A stretch of DNA of 5,212 nt from Candidatus Babeliales bacterium (GTDB lineage Bacteria > Babelota > Babeliae > Babelales > Vermiphilaceae): assembly GCA_020053845.1 (NCBI GenBank), contig JAGVMI010000132.1, positions 1 to 5,212 of the forward strand, in the 5' to 3' direction. This document shows, one piece after another, positions 1 to 4,712 of this stretch. The notes under the pieces are model-generated. The model saw only the letters and a program-made list of their open reading frames with translations. It had not been told where the DNA came from and did no database searches. The translations under genes were made by a program, and so were the position numbers. Numbering within the stretch: position 1 is the stretch's first letter; each line of letters starts with the position of its first letter.

Positions 1-219
1 GAAAGAATGCTTGAAAACAAAAAATTAAGTATTGCTGATATTTCAATGACAATGGCTCATCTTTTTCATGCAAAAGAAAAACAAACGACTGCTTATAAGC
101 AGCTGAAAGATAAAGAGAATAGATTTGTTGAGCATGTAGAGACGCGGCCATCAACGCCACAGGAACAAAAGGCAGCGCTGGATACGTTTATGGACGACGT
201 CAGGCTTCGACTACAGTAG
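1..219 (+). CDS. 3' end of an unrecognised gene (partial)
   Basis: The reading frame is open from the first base to a TAG at 217-219. A methionine codon lies at 7, but only six bases precede it, so neither a ribosome binding site nor the true start can be judged; I treat this as the C-terminal part of a longer gene. The visible 70 or so residues are highly charged and look helical (rich in Lys, Glu, Gln), with no membrane segment, no signal peptide and no domain I recognise. Unlike most proteins downstream it shows no export signal, but its N-terminus is probably outside the window. It ends 60 bases before the start of the next gene with no terminator between them, so the two may be co-transcribed. 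Function unknown. Confidence 0.55.
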   Translation, partial: ERMLENKKLSIADISMTMAHLFHAKEKQTTAYKQLKDKENRFVEHVETRPSTPQEQKAALDTFMDDVRLRLQ

Positions 220-269
220 ATGACGCAAATAGTGGCGCGTTGCGTAGCTTTGCAGCTCTGATCGCAAAT

Positions 270-278
270 GGAGGTTAT
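270..278 (+). promoter_or_regulatory. Ribosome binding site, shared GGAGGTTAT block (copy 1)
   Basis: GGAGG at 270-274 lies five bases before ATG 280. An in-frame ATG at 268 overlaps this site and cannot use it, so the site fixes the start at 280. The same nine bases recur before three other genes in the window. Confidence 0.85.
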
Positions 279-279
279 A

Positions 280-1149
280 ATGATTATACGTAAATTCACC
301 CTAATTCTTGGTTTGCTTGTAGCATGCCCAGCAGCGCCTGCTCAAGCTTTTGATAGTGCGTCTGTAGGCAAAGCTATGTGGCAATCGGCACAAGATTTTG
401 CAAGTCGCCTGACGAGTTCTTTCTCAACGAGCAAAATTTCTAAAAAAACTATGGCGATAGTTGCCATAGGTACAGCAAGCGCGCTGGCAGCATTATGTAT
501 GTATCGTGCTTTGCATACACAGGTGCCTTCAAATCCGAGCACTGCAAACCAGGGCAAGCAAATCAAAGAACTTGTTGCTCATATAACCCCTGAGCTTTTA
601 AAAGGAGATGTGAAGCAGCTGCAGCAGGCATGTTATAACGTGCCCAAAAATTATCTAAGCTCTGGAGTCTGCTATGATAAAATTAAGGAATGCATCACTG
701 CATTTATCAATGACAGATCTATCACTCTTAATGCTGCATTCATTGTTATGAAATATCTCTCTGGAGATATAAAGTATGTTTTGAGCAGCTGCAAAAAAGA
801 GCTCGAAAATATGGCGGAAAATGTTTCATCCAAAGATCTGGCAGCAATGTTAAGTGGTGCGAATGAAGAAGATATTGAGGACTTTTGCTTAATTATAAGA
901 GCAATATGTGATTTGAGCACACGAAACGCAATTGCTCAAGAAGTTGCACCAGTACATGGCGAAAAATTAGCTATTTCTGGTGATCATATACGTAAAACAA
1001 GAGCAACTCTCAAAGCTCTTTTCTACAATACTCAAAGAGATGGCACAAGTAATGTTCGCACTGTTTACGGTAAGTGGGTGAGCTTTGATGATGAAGATAG
1101 AGCATATACGACAGTTACAATAGTGTGGCAGCAGCCGCCTCGCTTTTAA
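280..1149 (+). CDS. Exported/membrane-anchored protein of unknown function, 289 aa
   Basis: I do not recognise this family. The start at 280 is chosen because GGAGG lies five bases upstream and the protein then opens with a classical signal peptide: basic Arg4-Lys5, a hydrophobic core at about 6-16, and an Ala-Gln-Ala site at 21-23. Leu13-Val-Ala-Cys16 also fits a lipobox, so lipidation at Cys16 is an alternative to cleavage after Ala23. After a polar stretch (24-57) comes one membrane segment (about 58-75), followed by a roughly 210-residue region that looks helical, with several cysteines (118, 131, 138, 171, 203, 210). A cleaved signal plus one membrane segment would put the C-terminal part in the cytoplasm; if the second segment is not inserted, it would be periplasmic. 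The first 75 or so residues resemble those of the 96-residue protein at 2760. A strong terminator follows the stop codon. Confidence 0.85.
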   Translation: MIIRKFTLILGLLVACPAAPAQAFDSASVGKAMWQSAQDFASRLTSSFSTSKISKKTMAIVAIGTASALAALCMYRALHTQVPSNPSTANQGKQIKELVAHITPELLKGDVKQLQQACYNVPKNYLSSGVCYDKIKECITAFINDRSITLNAAFIVMKYLSGDIKYVLSSCKKELENMAENVSSKDLAAMLSGANEEDIEDFCLIIRAICDLSTRNAIAQEVAPVHGEKLAISGDHIRKTRATLKALFYNTQRDGTSNVRTVYGKWVSFDDEDRAYTTVTIVWQQPPRF

Positions 1150-1177
1150 TGGTGAGCATCTATTTTTAGACATTTTT

Positions 1178-1206
1178 AAAAGGCCCGGAGCGATCCGGGC
1201 CTTTTT
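1178..1206 (+). terminator. Rho-independent terminator after the 289-aa gene
   Basis: A perfect 12-bp stem pairs 1178-1189 (AAAAGGCCCGGA) with 1194-1205 (TCCGGGCCTTTT), closed by a GCGA loop of GNRA type, and runs into a T tract. It begins 28 bases after the stop codon at 1149. The core stem recurs with a GCAA loop at 3800-3817. Confidence 0.93.
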
Positions 1207-1222
1207 ACGCTCAAATTTGCCT

Positions 1223-1228
1223 TATAAT
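1223..1228 (+). promoter_or_regulatory. Possible distal minus-10 element upstream of GNAT paralogue 1
   Basis: TATAAT at 1223-1228 is a perfect minus-10 consensus just after the terminator T tract. No convincing minus-35 is visible at the right distance. The matching site in the second copy is TAGAAT at 2015-2020. Use would give a leader of about 95 bases. Confidence 0.4.
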
Positions 1229-1273
1229 GCGCGTTTTTTCAGATGGGGGCAGGTGGTAAAAAAGGGTGGCCCA

Positions 1274-1282
1274 TGGTAAAAT
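1274..1282 (+). promoter_or_regulatory. Possible extended minus-10 promoter for GNAT paralogue 1
   Basis: TGGTAAAAT at 1274-1282 is an extended minus-10 form. Alone it would be weak, as there is no good minus-35. It lies exactly 792 bases from TGCTATAAT at 2066-2074 in the duplicate unit, so the element is retained in both copies. Transcription would start near 1289, leaving a leader of about 40 bases. Confidence 0.45.
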
Positions 1283-1314
1283 GAAGAGGAGTGGAAGGAC
1301 CTTTCTGAATAAAT

Positions 1315-1320
1315 GAGGTT
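1315..1320 (+). promoter_or_regulatory. Weak, distant ribosome binding site of GNAT paralogue 1
   Basis: GAGGTT at 1315-1320 is the degenerate counterpart of the GGAGGTTAT block. It is 11 bases from ATG 1330, whereas the second copy has GGAGG eight bases from its start. Weaker translation than copy 2 is the inference. Confidence 0.5.
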
Positions 1321-1329
1321 ACACATATC

Positions 1330-1938
1330 ATGAATCTGCGTCTATTGGCATTGCTTGCGAGCATGTGCCCTATTCTTTTGATGCCAAATATATCTGATCA
1401 AGCTGCACAGGGTGCACAGCTTCAACAAGTTGCCGCAGCTCAGTTGGTGTGTGAAACGGCAGTTATTATGCCTTTTGATGATGCGCGCGATATGGATGAG
1501 CTGGTAAAAATTTTTGATGCAGATCGCCAGTGGTTTACTGGCAGCTCAACGTATAGCATTGCTGAAGCAATCAGAAAAGAAATTCAAAAGGCGGGTTGTG
1601 CAGATGATAAGCTTTACGTCACAGTATTGCGTGAGTGTGACACACTCGTCGGCTTTATCATATATAGAGCAGGCCACGTCAATTATCTGGGGGTGAGTAA
1701 AGATCATCGTGGCAAACGCTATGGCGAGAAGCTTCTTGGTCATGCAATTGAAGAAATGAAAAAGATGGGCATGCGAAAAGTGCGACTGGGAATGTATATT
1801 GGCAATGAGCCAGCACAAAAATTATATCATCGCTTTGGGTTTTGCGAGACAGGCCGTAGCCACAGCGTGGCATATTTTGAATACAAGATCAATACGCGCG
1901 CAGTTGGGCTTTATGACGTATATCCTCGAGAAGCATAA
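1330..1938 (+). CDS. GNAT-family N-acetyltransferase with export-type N-terminus (paralogue 1)
   Basis: The 202-residue protein opens with Arg4 and a hydrophobic run (about 5-19), typical of a signal peptide or signal anchor, with no clean cleavage site. The GNAT fold spans about 44-186. Motif A is at 119-142 and contains Arg127-Gly-Lys-Arg-Tyr-Gly132, the acetyl-CoA pyrophosphate loop (usual form Q/R-x-x-G-x-G/A, here Arg in place of the first Gly). Motif B holds Asn159, Ala162 and Tyr166, the usual general-acid tyrosine, followed by the Gly170-Phe171 turn. GNAT enzymes move acetyl from acetyl-CoA to an amine; the acceptor here cannot be read. Phe49-Asp-Asp-Ala-Arg-Asp-Met55 and Trp68 are shared with both other paralogues. 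MNLRLLALL aligns with the start of paralogue 2, which supports ATG 1330. It is a single-gene unit between two terminators. Confidence 0.9.
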   Translation: MNLRLLALLASMCPILLMPNISDQAAQGAQLQQVAAAQLVCETAVIMPFDDARDMDELVKIFDADRQWFTGSSTYSIAEAIRKEIQKAGCADDKLYVTVLRECDTLVGFIIYRAGHVNYLGVSKDHRGKRYGEKLLGHAIEEMKKMGMRKVRLGMYIGNEPAQKLYHRFGFCETGRSHSVAYFEYKINTRAVGLYDVYPREA

Positions 1939-1971
1939 TAGTGCTTGAGAGCTTTAAACACGAAAAAGACC

Positions 1972-1998
1972 AGCCTGGGATTAAATCCGGGCTTTTTT
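1972..1998 (+). terminator. Rho-independent terminator after GNAT paralogue 1
   Basis: AGCCTGGGAT (1972-1981) pairs imperfectly with ATCCGGGCT (1985-1993), with a G-T wobble and a bulged or wobble G, and is followed by six T from 1993. The right arm and the TACGCTCAAA after it match the terminator at 1178-1206, so it is part of the duplicated unit, with a diverged left arm. Confidence 0.8.
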
Positions 1999-2046
1999 AC
2001 GCTCAAAAATGCCCTAGAATCAACGTTTTTGCGCTCAGCAGGGCGG

Positions 2047-2074
2047 TTGTGAAATTGGCTACGCGTGCTATAAT
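2047..2074 (+). promoter_or_regulatory. Promoter of GNAT paralogue 2 (probable three-gene operon)
   Basis: TTGTGA at 2047-2052, a 16-base spacer and TATAAT at 2069-2074 form a sigma-70-type promoter. TGC directly before the minus-10 makes it an extended minus-10 site. The predicted start near 2081 gives a leader of about 35 bases. It lies downstream of the previous terminator and drives 2116-3774 if no other terminator intervenes. Confidence 0.7.
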
Positions 2075-2102
2075 TATTACAAGTGGAATTAGTCGGCTTG
2101 TC

Positions 2103-2111
2103 GGAGGTTAT
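2103..2111 (+). promoter_or_regulatory. Ribosome binding site, shared GGAGGTTAT block (copy 2)
   Basis: GGAGG at 2103-2107 is eight bases before ATG 2116 and only two before the in-frame ATG 2110, which favours 2116. Homology of the N-terminus to paralogue 1 agrees. Confidence 0.8.
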
Positions 2112-2115
2112 GGTT

Positions 2116-2721
2116 ATGAATGTGCATTTGTTGGTGCTGCTTGTGCCTTTTTTGGTACCTAATGTGTCTGTGCACCTATTGCCATCGGTGCTGCGAACTC
2201 AGTCTGTAGCAATACAGCCTGTTAGTGACAAGGCAGCGATTATGCCTTTTGATGATGCGCGCGATATGGATGAGCTTGTGAAAATTTTTGATGCGGATCG
2301 CCAGTGGTTTATCAGCAAGCCATCGTATAGCATTGCTGAGAAAATCAGAAAAGAGACGCAAAAAGAAGTTGTTTCACATAACAAGCTTCATATCAGCGTA
2401 TTGCGTAATCAAGATAGGCTCGTTGGCTTTATTATATACATACCCGGCTACGTTAATTATTTGGGAGTAAGTAAAGATCACCGCGGCAAACGCTACGGCG
2501 AAAAGCTTCTTGCGCATGCTATTGAAGAAATGAAAAAGATGGGCGAGCAAAAAGTGCGACTTGGTATGTTTGCTGGCAATGAGGCAGCGCACAAGCTGTA
2601 CACGCGCTTTGGATTTTATGAGATATATCGTTATTCAGATGGTGTGGTATTTGAATACAAAAGTTCACTGCATTTTAGAGACCTTTTGAAGCGCTTATTA
2701 ATAATGCTGAGACTTATCTAG
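2116..2721 (+). CDS. GNAT-family N-acetyltransferase with export-type N-terminus (paralogue 2)
   Basis: This 201-residue protein is the nearest relative of paralogue 1. Its core is collinear with that gene, without indels from the FDDARDM motif (45-51) to about residue 182. A hydrophobic N-terminus (about 5-16, possibly to 25) precedes the fold; its basic region is poor (only His4) and no cleavage site is clear, so a signal anchor is as likely as a cleaved peptide. Motif A has Arg123-Gly-Lys-Arg-Tyr-Gly128. Motif B has Asn155 and Tyr162, the expected catalytic tyrosine, so the enzyme looks intact. After the fold, the last 15 or so residues diverge into a basic amphipathic helix (RDLLKRLLIMLRLI) absent from paralogue 1, possibly a membrane or partner contact. 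In-frame ATGs at 2083 and 2110 are rejected on ribosome-site spacing. First gene of a probable operon. Confidence 0.9.
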   Translation: MNVHLLVLLVPFLVPNVSVHLLPSVLRTQSVAIQPVSDKAAIMPFDDARDMDELVKIFDADRQWFISKPSYSIAEKIRKETQKEVVSHNKLHISVLRNQDRLVGFIIYIPGYVNYLGVSKDHRGKRYGEKLLAHAIEEMKKMGEQKVRLGMFAGNEAAHKLYTRFGFYEIYRYSDGVVFEYKSSLHFRDLLKRLLIMLRLI

Positions 2722-2749
2722 TTACTATAAATGTAAATGAAAGATGGAT

Positions 2750-2758
2750 GGAGGTTAT
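2750..2758 (+). promoter_or_regulatory. Ribosome binding site, shared GGAGGTTAT block (copy 3)
   Basis: GGAGG at 2750-2754 is five bases before ATG 2760. In-frame ATGs at 2748 (overlapping the site) and 2757 (two bases away) are poorly placed. Layout matches copy 1 almost base for base. Confidence 0.85.
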
Positions 2759-2759
2759 G

Positions 2760-3050
2760 ATGATTATTCGAAAACTAACTCTTGCTTTAACTTTGTTTGT
2801 AGCATGTGCTGCGCCGCTTCAGGCTGCAGATAGTGGTATTCTGGGTAATGCTCGTGAATATGTGCAGCATAGCCCAAAATCGAAAACAGTCGCTGCTCTT
2901 GTTGGGGGTGCTCTATTAGTTATTGGCGCGATGTACTTATGGAAGTGTTATCGCATCAAACGGCTTACAGACAAGCTTGTGATCACTACTTTAATGTTAA
3001 AGAAAGAAATATTACGCAGAAATCAAGAAATTTTGAGCAAATTAAACTAA
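2760..3050 (+). CDS. Small exported/membrane protein, 96 aa, paralogue of the N-terminus of the 289-aa protein
   Basis: Unrecognised small protein. It opens MIIRKLTLALTLFVAC, nearly the same as the 289-residue protein (MIIRKFTLILGLLVAC), with Leu-Gln-Ala at 20-22 as signal peptidase site and Cys16 in a weaker lipobox (Phe-Val-Ala-Cys). A polar stretch (23-42) leads to one strong membrane segment (about 43-61, rich in Ala, Gly, Val, Leu). The tail (62-96) is basic just after the membrane (Lys62, Arg65, Lys67, Arg68), then forms a short Lys/Glu/Leu-rich helix. By the positive-inside rule the tail would be cytoplasmic. It is as if the 289-residue protein had been cut after its membrane segment and given a short helix. 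It starts 38 bases after GNAT paralogue 2 and ends 37 bases before paralogue 3, consistent with co-transcription. Function unknown. Confidence 0.85.
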   Translation: MIIRKLTLALTLFVACAAPLQAADSGILGNAREYVQHSPKSKTVAALVGGALLVIGAMYLWKCYRIKRLTDKLVITTLMLKKEILRRNQEILSKLN

Positions 3051-3077
3051 AGCTCGAATGAAGTGCGATCTGCACAC

Positions 3078-3086
3078 GGAGGTTAT
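3078..3086 (+). promoter_or_regulatory. Ribosome binding site, shared GGAGGTTAT block (copy 4)
   Basis: GGAGG at 3078-3082 is five bases before ATG 3088, rejecting the in-frame ATG at 3058, which has no ribosome site and would bury the signal peptide. Confidence 0.85.
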
Positions 3087-3087
3087 T

Positions 3088-3774
3088 ATGAAGATGCGTA
3101 TTTTAGCATCAATTATGGGTATGGGCTTAGTTGGAGCGCTATCTCAACAAAATGTGCTAGCAGGCAATTTTGATACACATGAGCAGCATGCTCAATCTAG
3201 GCAGAATACAAGCACATCAGTATGGAGAAGTCCACTTTCGGCACTTGCTGCTGTAGCAAGTAATGCTTATTTGACCTATTGCTATTACACCGGCATAGAT
3301 GCAAACGTTGTTTCCTTTGACGATGCGCGTGATATGCAGGATGTAGTCGATCTTTTTAATGCAAATCGCTACTGGCTTACGCTTGATCCCACGTGCTCTA
3401 TCGAGAACATACTAGCATTTAGATCTGTCGATGGAACTCAAAATGGAGCTGGTGAGCTTCACATTAAAGTAGTGCGTGAACGTGGTAATCTCATTGGTTT
3501 TGCCGCCTATAGGATGAAATCTTCAGCCGTAGGTGAAATCATCTTTTTGGCAATTAACCCTGTATATCGTGGTAAGCGTTATGGAGAAAAATTGCTTGCT
3601 GATGCAGTGCAAGAGTTACAAGAAAGAGGCGCACAGATTGTTGAACTCGCAACGCGTATCAACAATGATGCAGCACAAAAATTGTATATACGTTTTGGGT
3701 TTAAGCAATATGCCTGTAATTATCATTATGGAATTGTTTCATTTCAATACGCGCCTTTAGTCGAATTCGCGTAA
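3088..3774 (+). CDS. GNAT-family N-acetyltransferase with signal peptide and second hydrophobic segment (paralogue 3)
   Basis: The 228-residue protein has a signal peptide (Lys2, Arg4, hydrophobic to about 19, Val-Leu-Ala site at 23-25), a polar His/Gln/Ser-rich stretch (26-47), a moderately hydrophobic segment (about 48-68) and then the GNAT fold (about 73-222). Motif A has Arg161-Gly-Lys-Arg-Tyr-Gly166; motif B has Asn193 and Tyr200, the expected catalytic tyrosine. FDDARDM (77-83) and Trp96 match paralogues 1 and 2, but the rest of the core has diverged much further and carries extra residues around 113-122. If residues 48-68 span the membrane after signal cleavage, the enzyme domain would face the cytoplasm, where acetyl-CoA is available; if not, it would be exported. 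Last gene of a probable operon (2116-3774), closed by the terminator at about 3798. Confidence 0.9.
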   Translation: MKMRILASIMGMGLVGALSQQNVLAGNFDTHEQHAQSRQNTSTSVWRSPLSALAAVASNAYLTYCYYTGIDANVVSFDDARDMQDVVDLFNANRYWLTLDPTCSIENILAFRSVDGTQNGAGELHIKVVRERGNLIGFAAYRMKSSAVGEIIFLAINPVYRGKRYGEKLLADAVQELQERGAQIVELATRINNDAAQKLYIRFGFKQYACNYHYGIVSFQYAPLVEFA

Positions 3775-3797
3775 AAGTAGGCCGTGCAACACGTTTT

Positions 3798-3821
3798 AGG
3801 CCCGGAGCAATCCGGGCTTTT
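3798..3821 (+). terminator. Rho-independent terminator after GNAT paralogue 3
   Basis: GCCCGGA (3800-3806) pairs perfectly with TCCGGGC (3811-3817) around a GCAA loop of GNRA type, followed by only four T. The stem equals that of the terminator at 1178-1206, differing by one loop base. Confidence 0.85.
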
Positions 3822-3841
3822 CTATGGGTAATTTTCGCCCA

Positions 3842-3861
3842 AAGTGCTATTTGTAGCATTT
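3842..3861 (+). repeat. Short hairpin between terminator and next promoter
   Basis: AAGTGCTA (3842-3849) and TAGCATTT (3854-3861) pair over eight positions (one G-T) around a TTTG loop. It lacks a T tract, so it is not a good terminator. It lies 13 bases before the putative minus-35 at 3875 and could be a binding site; role unknown. Confidence 0.5.
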
Positions 3862-3874
3862 AGGCTTGGCGCTA

Positions 3875-3902
3875 TTGAAAAATGAACCCCCTCCCTTATT
3901 AT
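3875..3902 (+). promoter_or_regulatory. Promoter of the 249-aa protein gene
   Basis: TTGAAA at 3875-3880 (five of six to consensus), a 16-base spacer and TATTAT at 3897-3902 (five of six) form a good sigma-70-type promoter. The predicted start near 3909 leaves a leader of about 26 bases. The spacer contains an unusual C-run that is one arm of an inverted repeat. Confidence 0.65.
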
Positions 3903-3931
3903 GAGGGTAATAAACCTAATTTTAGGGGGTT
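3885..3931 (+). repeat. Inverted repeat spanning promoter and ribosome binding site
   Basis: AACCCCCT (3885-3892) is the exact reverse complement of AGGGGGTT (3924-3931), which contains the ribosome binding site. Nested inside are TTATTA (3896-3901) with TAATAA (3908-3913), and the alternative CCCT (3893-3896) with AGGG (3904-3907). If transcription starts upstream, the RNA could hide the ribosome site; if it starts near 3909, the left arm is not transcribed and a DNA operator is more likely. Confidence 0.6.
3924..3929 (+). promoter_or_regulatory. Atypical ribosome binding site AGGGGG
   Basis: AGGGGG at 3924-3929, five bases before ATG 3935, replaces the GGAGGTTAT block used by the other exported proteins. 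It can still pair with the 16S tail partly through G-U, and it lies inside the right arm of the inverted repeat. Confidence 0.65.
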
Positions 3932-3934
3932 TCT

Positions 3935-4684
3935 ATGACTATAAAACACGTTCTAAGCCCTTTTTTTAGCATGTGCAGCAGTACTGCCGTCTCTTATTGC
4001 AAAGGTGCATCTATAAAGAGACTGCTGTTATCAAGCATACTTGGCGTATTTACGCTTCAGGGTATGCAGATGCAGGCGTTCCCTGTAAAAGCCACGCTTG
4101 CAGTTTCGGGGATGATAGGTACAGGAGCTGCAGCTCATTTTGCGGTGCGTAAGCATGCACATAATCAATCTAAGCGAGCGCAGTGGATCCATAACTTTGT
4201 GATAGTTCCTTTGATGCAGCCGCATTCCTTCTTCTCATCGCAGATTGCTATAGAAGAAACGAAACATATTCTGACTCTTTATGAGCGCTTACAGGTTATA
4301 GCATGGTTTGTGGAACATGCGCATGCAGTACGCAATTCATCGCAAGAATCTGATGAAGGATTGCGTGCACTCTCGCGAGCGAAAGACATGGCATGTTGCG
4401 TACTCACGCAAGAAGATAGCGATCTCGTAGGATGGATTGCAGCAATCAAAATATCCTTACCATGTTTGCTTGAATTGTATTGCGGTCATGACGAAGCCGA
4501 ATACCAGGCATGCCTTACACAAGTGCGTAATGCGCTTACAGAGGCACAAAAGCAAAGCTCGTCTATCTCCTACTATATTGCTGCTAAAAGCAGAGAAGTA
4601 TATCGTGCGATAAAAAGTACGGTACACCGCGTACATCATTTTATGCAGCGCAAACCAGCTCGGGGAACTTCTTTGTTTGCATAA
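3935..4684 (+). CDS. Membrane/exported protein of unknown function, 249 aa
   Basis: I do not recognise this family. The start at 3935 rests on AGGGGG five bases upstream; no better-placed start lies nearer the signal-like segment. The N-terminus is long: 27 residues with Cys14 and Cys22 precede Lys29-Arg30 and a hydrophobic run (31-43) ending in Met-Gln-Ala (46-48), which looks like a signal peptide with an extended n-region. A second hydrophobic segment follows at about 53-71 (Gly/Ala-rich), then a basic stretch (72-82). Residues 85-235 look mostly helical, with cysteines at 154, 155, 178, 183 and 193 and a basic His/Arg-rich tail. The order signal, membrane segment, soluble domain repeats the plan of the 289-residue protein, without clear sequence similarity. 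It is a single-gene unit with its own promoter and terminator. Confidence 0.85.
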   Translation: MTIKHVLSPFFSMCSSTAVSYCKGASIKRLLLSSILGVFTLQGMQMQAFPVKATLAVSGMIGTGAAAHFAVRKHAHNQSKRAQWIHNFVIVPLMQPHSFFSSQIAIEETKHILTLYERLQVIAWFVEHAHAVRNSSQESDEGLRALSRAKDMACCVLTQEDSDLVGWIAAIKISLPCLLELYCGHDEAEYQACLTQVRNALTEAQKQSSSISYYIAAKSREVYRAIKSTVHRVHHFMQRKPARGTSLFA

Positions 4685-4712
4685 ATAGGTTATTTTATCG
4701 GTGCAATACATA

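Larger units (their letters stand above)
1193..1887 (+). repeat. Duplicated unit, copy 1 (terminator arm + leader + GNAT core)
   Basis: This stretch matches 1985-2661. ATCCGGGC, TACGCTCAAA, a TGCC-plus-minus-10-like element, an extended minus-10 and AGTGGAA all lie exactly 792 bases from their counterparts. After small indels near the start codon, the coding core runs at a constant offset of 774 bases (258 codons). Divergence is clear, so the duplication is not brand new. Copy edges were placed by eye. Confidence 0.75.
1985..2661 (+). repeat. Duplicated unit, copy 2
   Basis: Partner of 1193-1887. It carries the same order of terminator arm, TACGCTCAAA, degenerate first minus-10 (TAGAAT), extended minus-10, AGTGGAA, ribosome site and GNAT core. 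No terminator copy follows this unit; the 96-residue protein gene comes next instead. Confidence 0.75.

Noticed and set aside
220..261. Thirteen-codon reading frame between the first two genes
   Set aside because: It follows the stop codon directly but has no ribosome site or recognisable composition.
268..279. Upstream in-frame ATG at 268 as start of the 289-aa protein
   Set aside because: It overlaps the GGAGG ribosome site and would put a Glu ahead of the signal peptide; ATG 280 has ideal spacing.
1281..1316. Eleven-codon leader peptide before GNAT paralogue 1
   Set aside because: No ribosome binding site precedes it, and its ATG lies in the extended minus-10 region that is conserved as DNA in the duplicate copy.
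1514..1696. Alternative-frame proteins inside the GNAT genes (also 2288-2470 and 3533-3760)
   Set aside because: They are shadows of the GNAT reading frames; the similarity between the first two simply follows from the gene duplication.
1941..2162. 73-codon + strand frame between GNAT1 and GNAT2
   Set aside because: It runs through the terminator and promoter of the duplicated unit and has no ribosome site.
2726..2731. TATAAA as an internal promoter for the 96-aa gene
   Set aside because: No minus-35 is found at a usable distance, and spacing suggests read-through from GNAT paralogue 2.
3885..3931. A confirmed RNA thermometer or riboswitch
   Set aside because: The best promoter places the transcript start near 3909, downstream of the left arm, so the RNA model is only one of two possibilities; kept as an inverted repeat.
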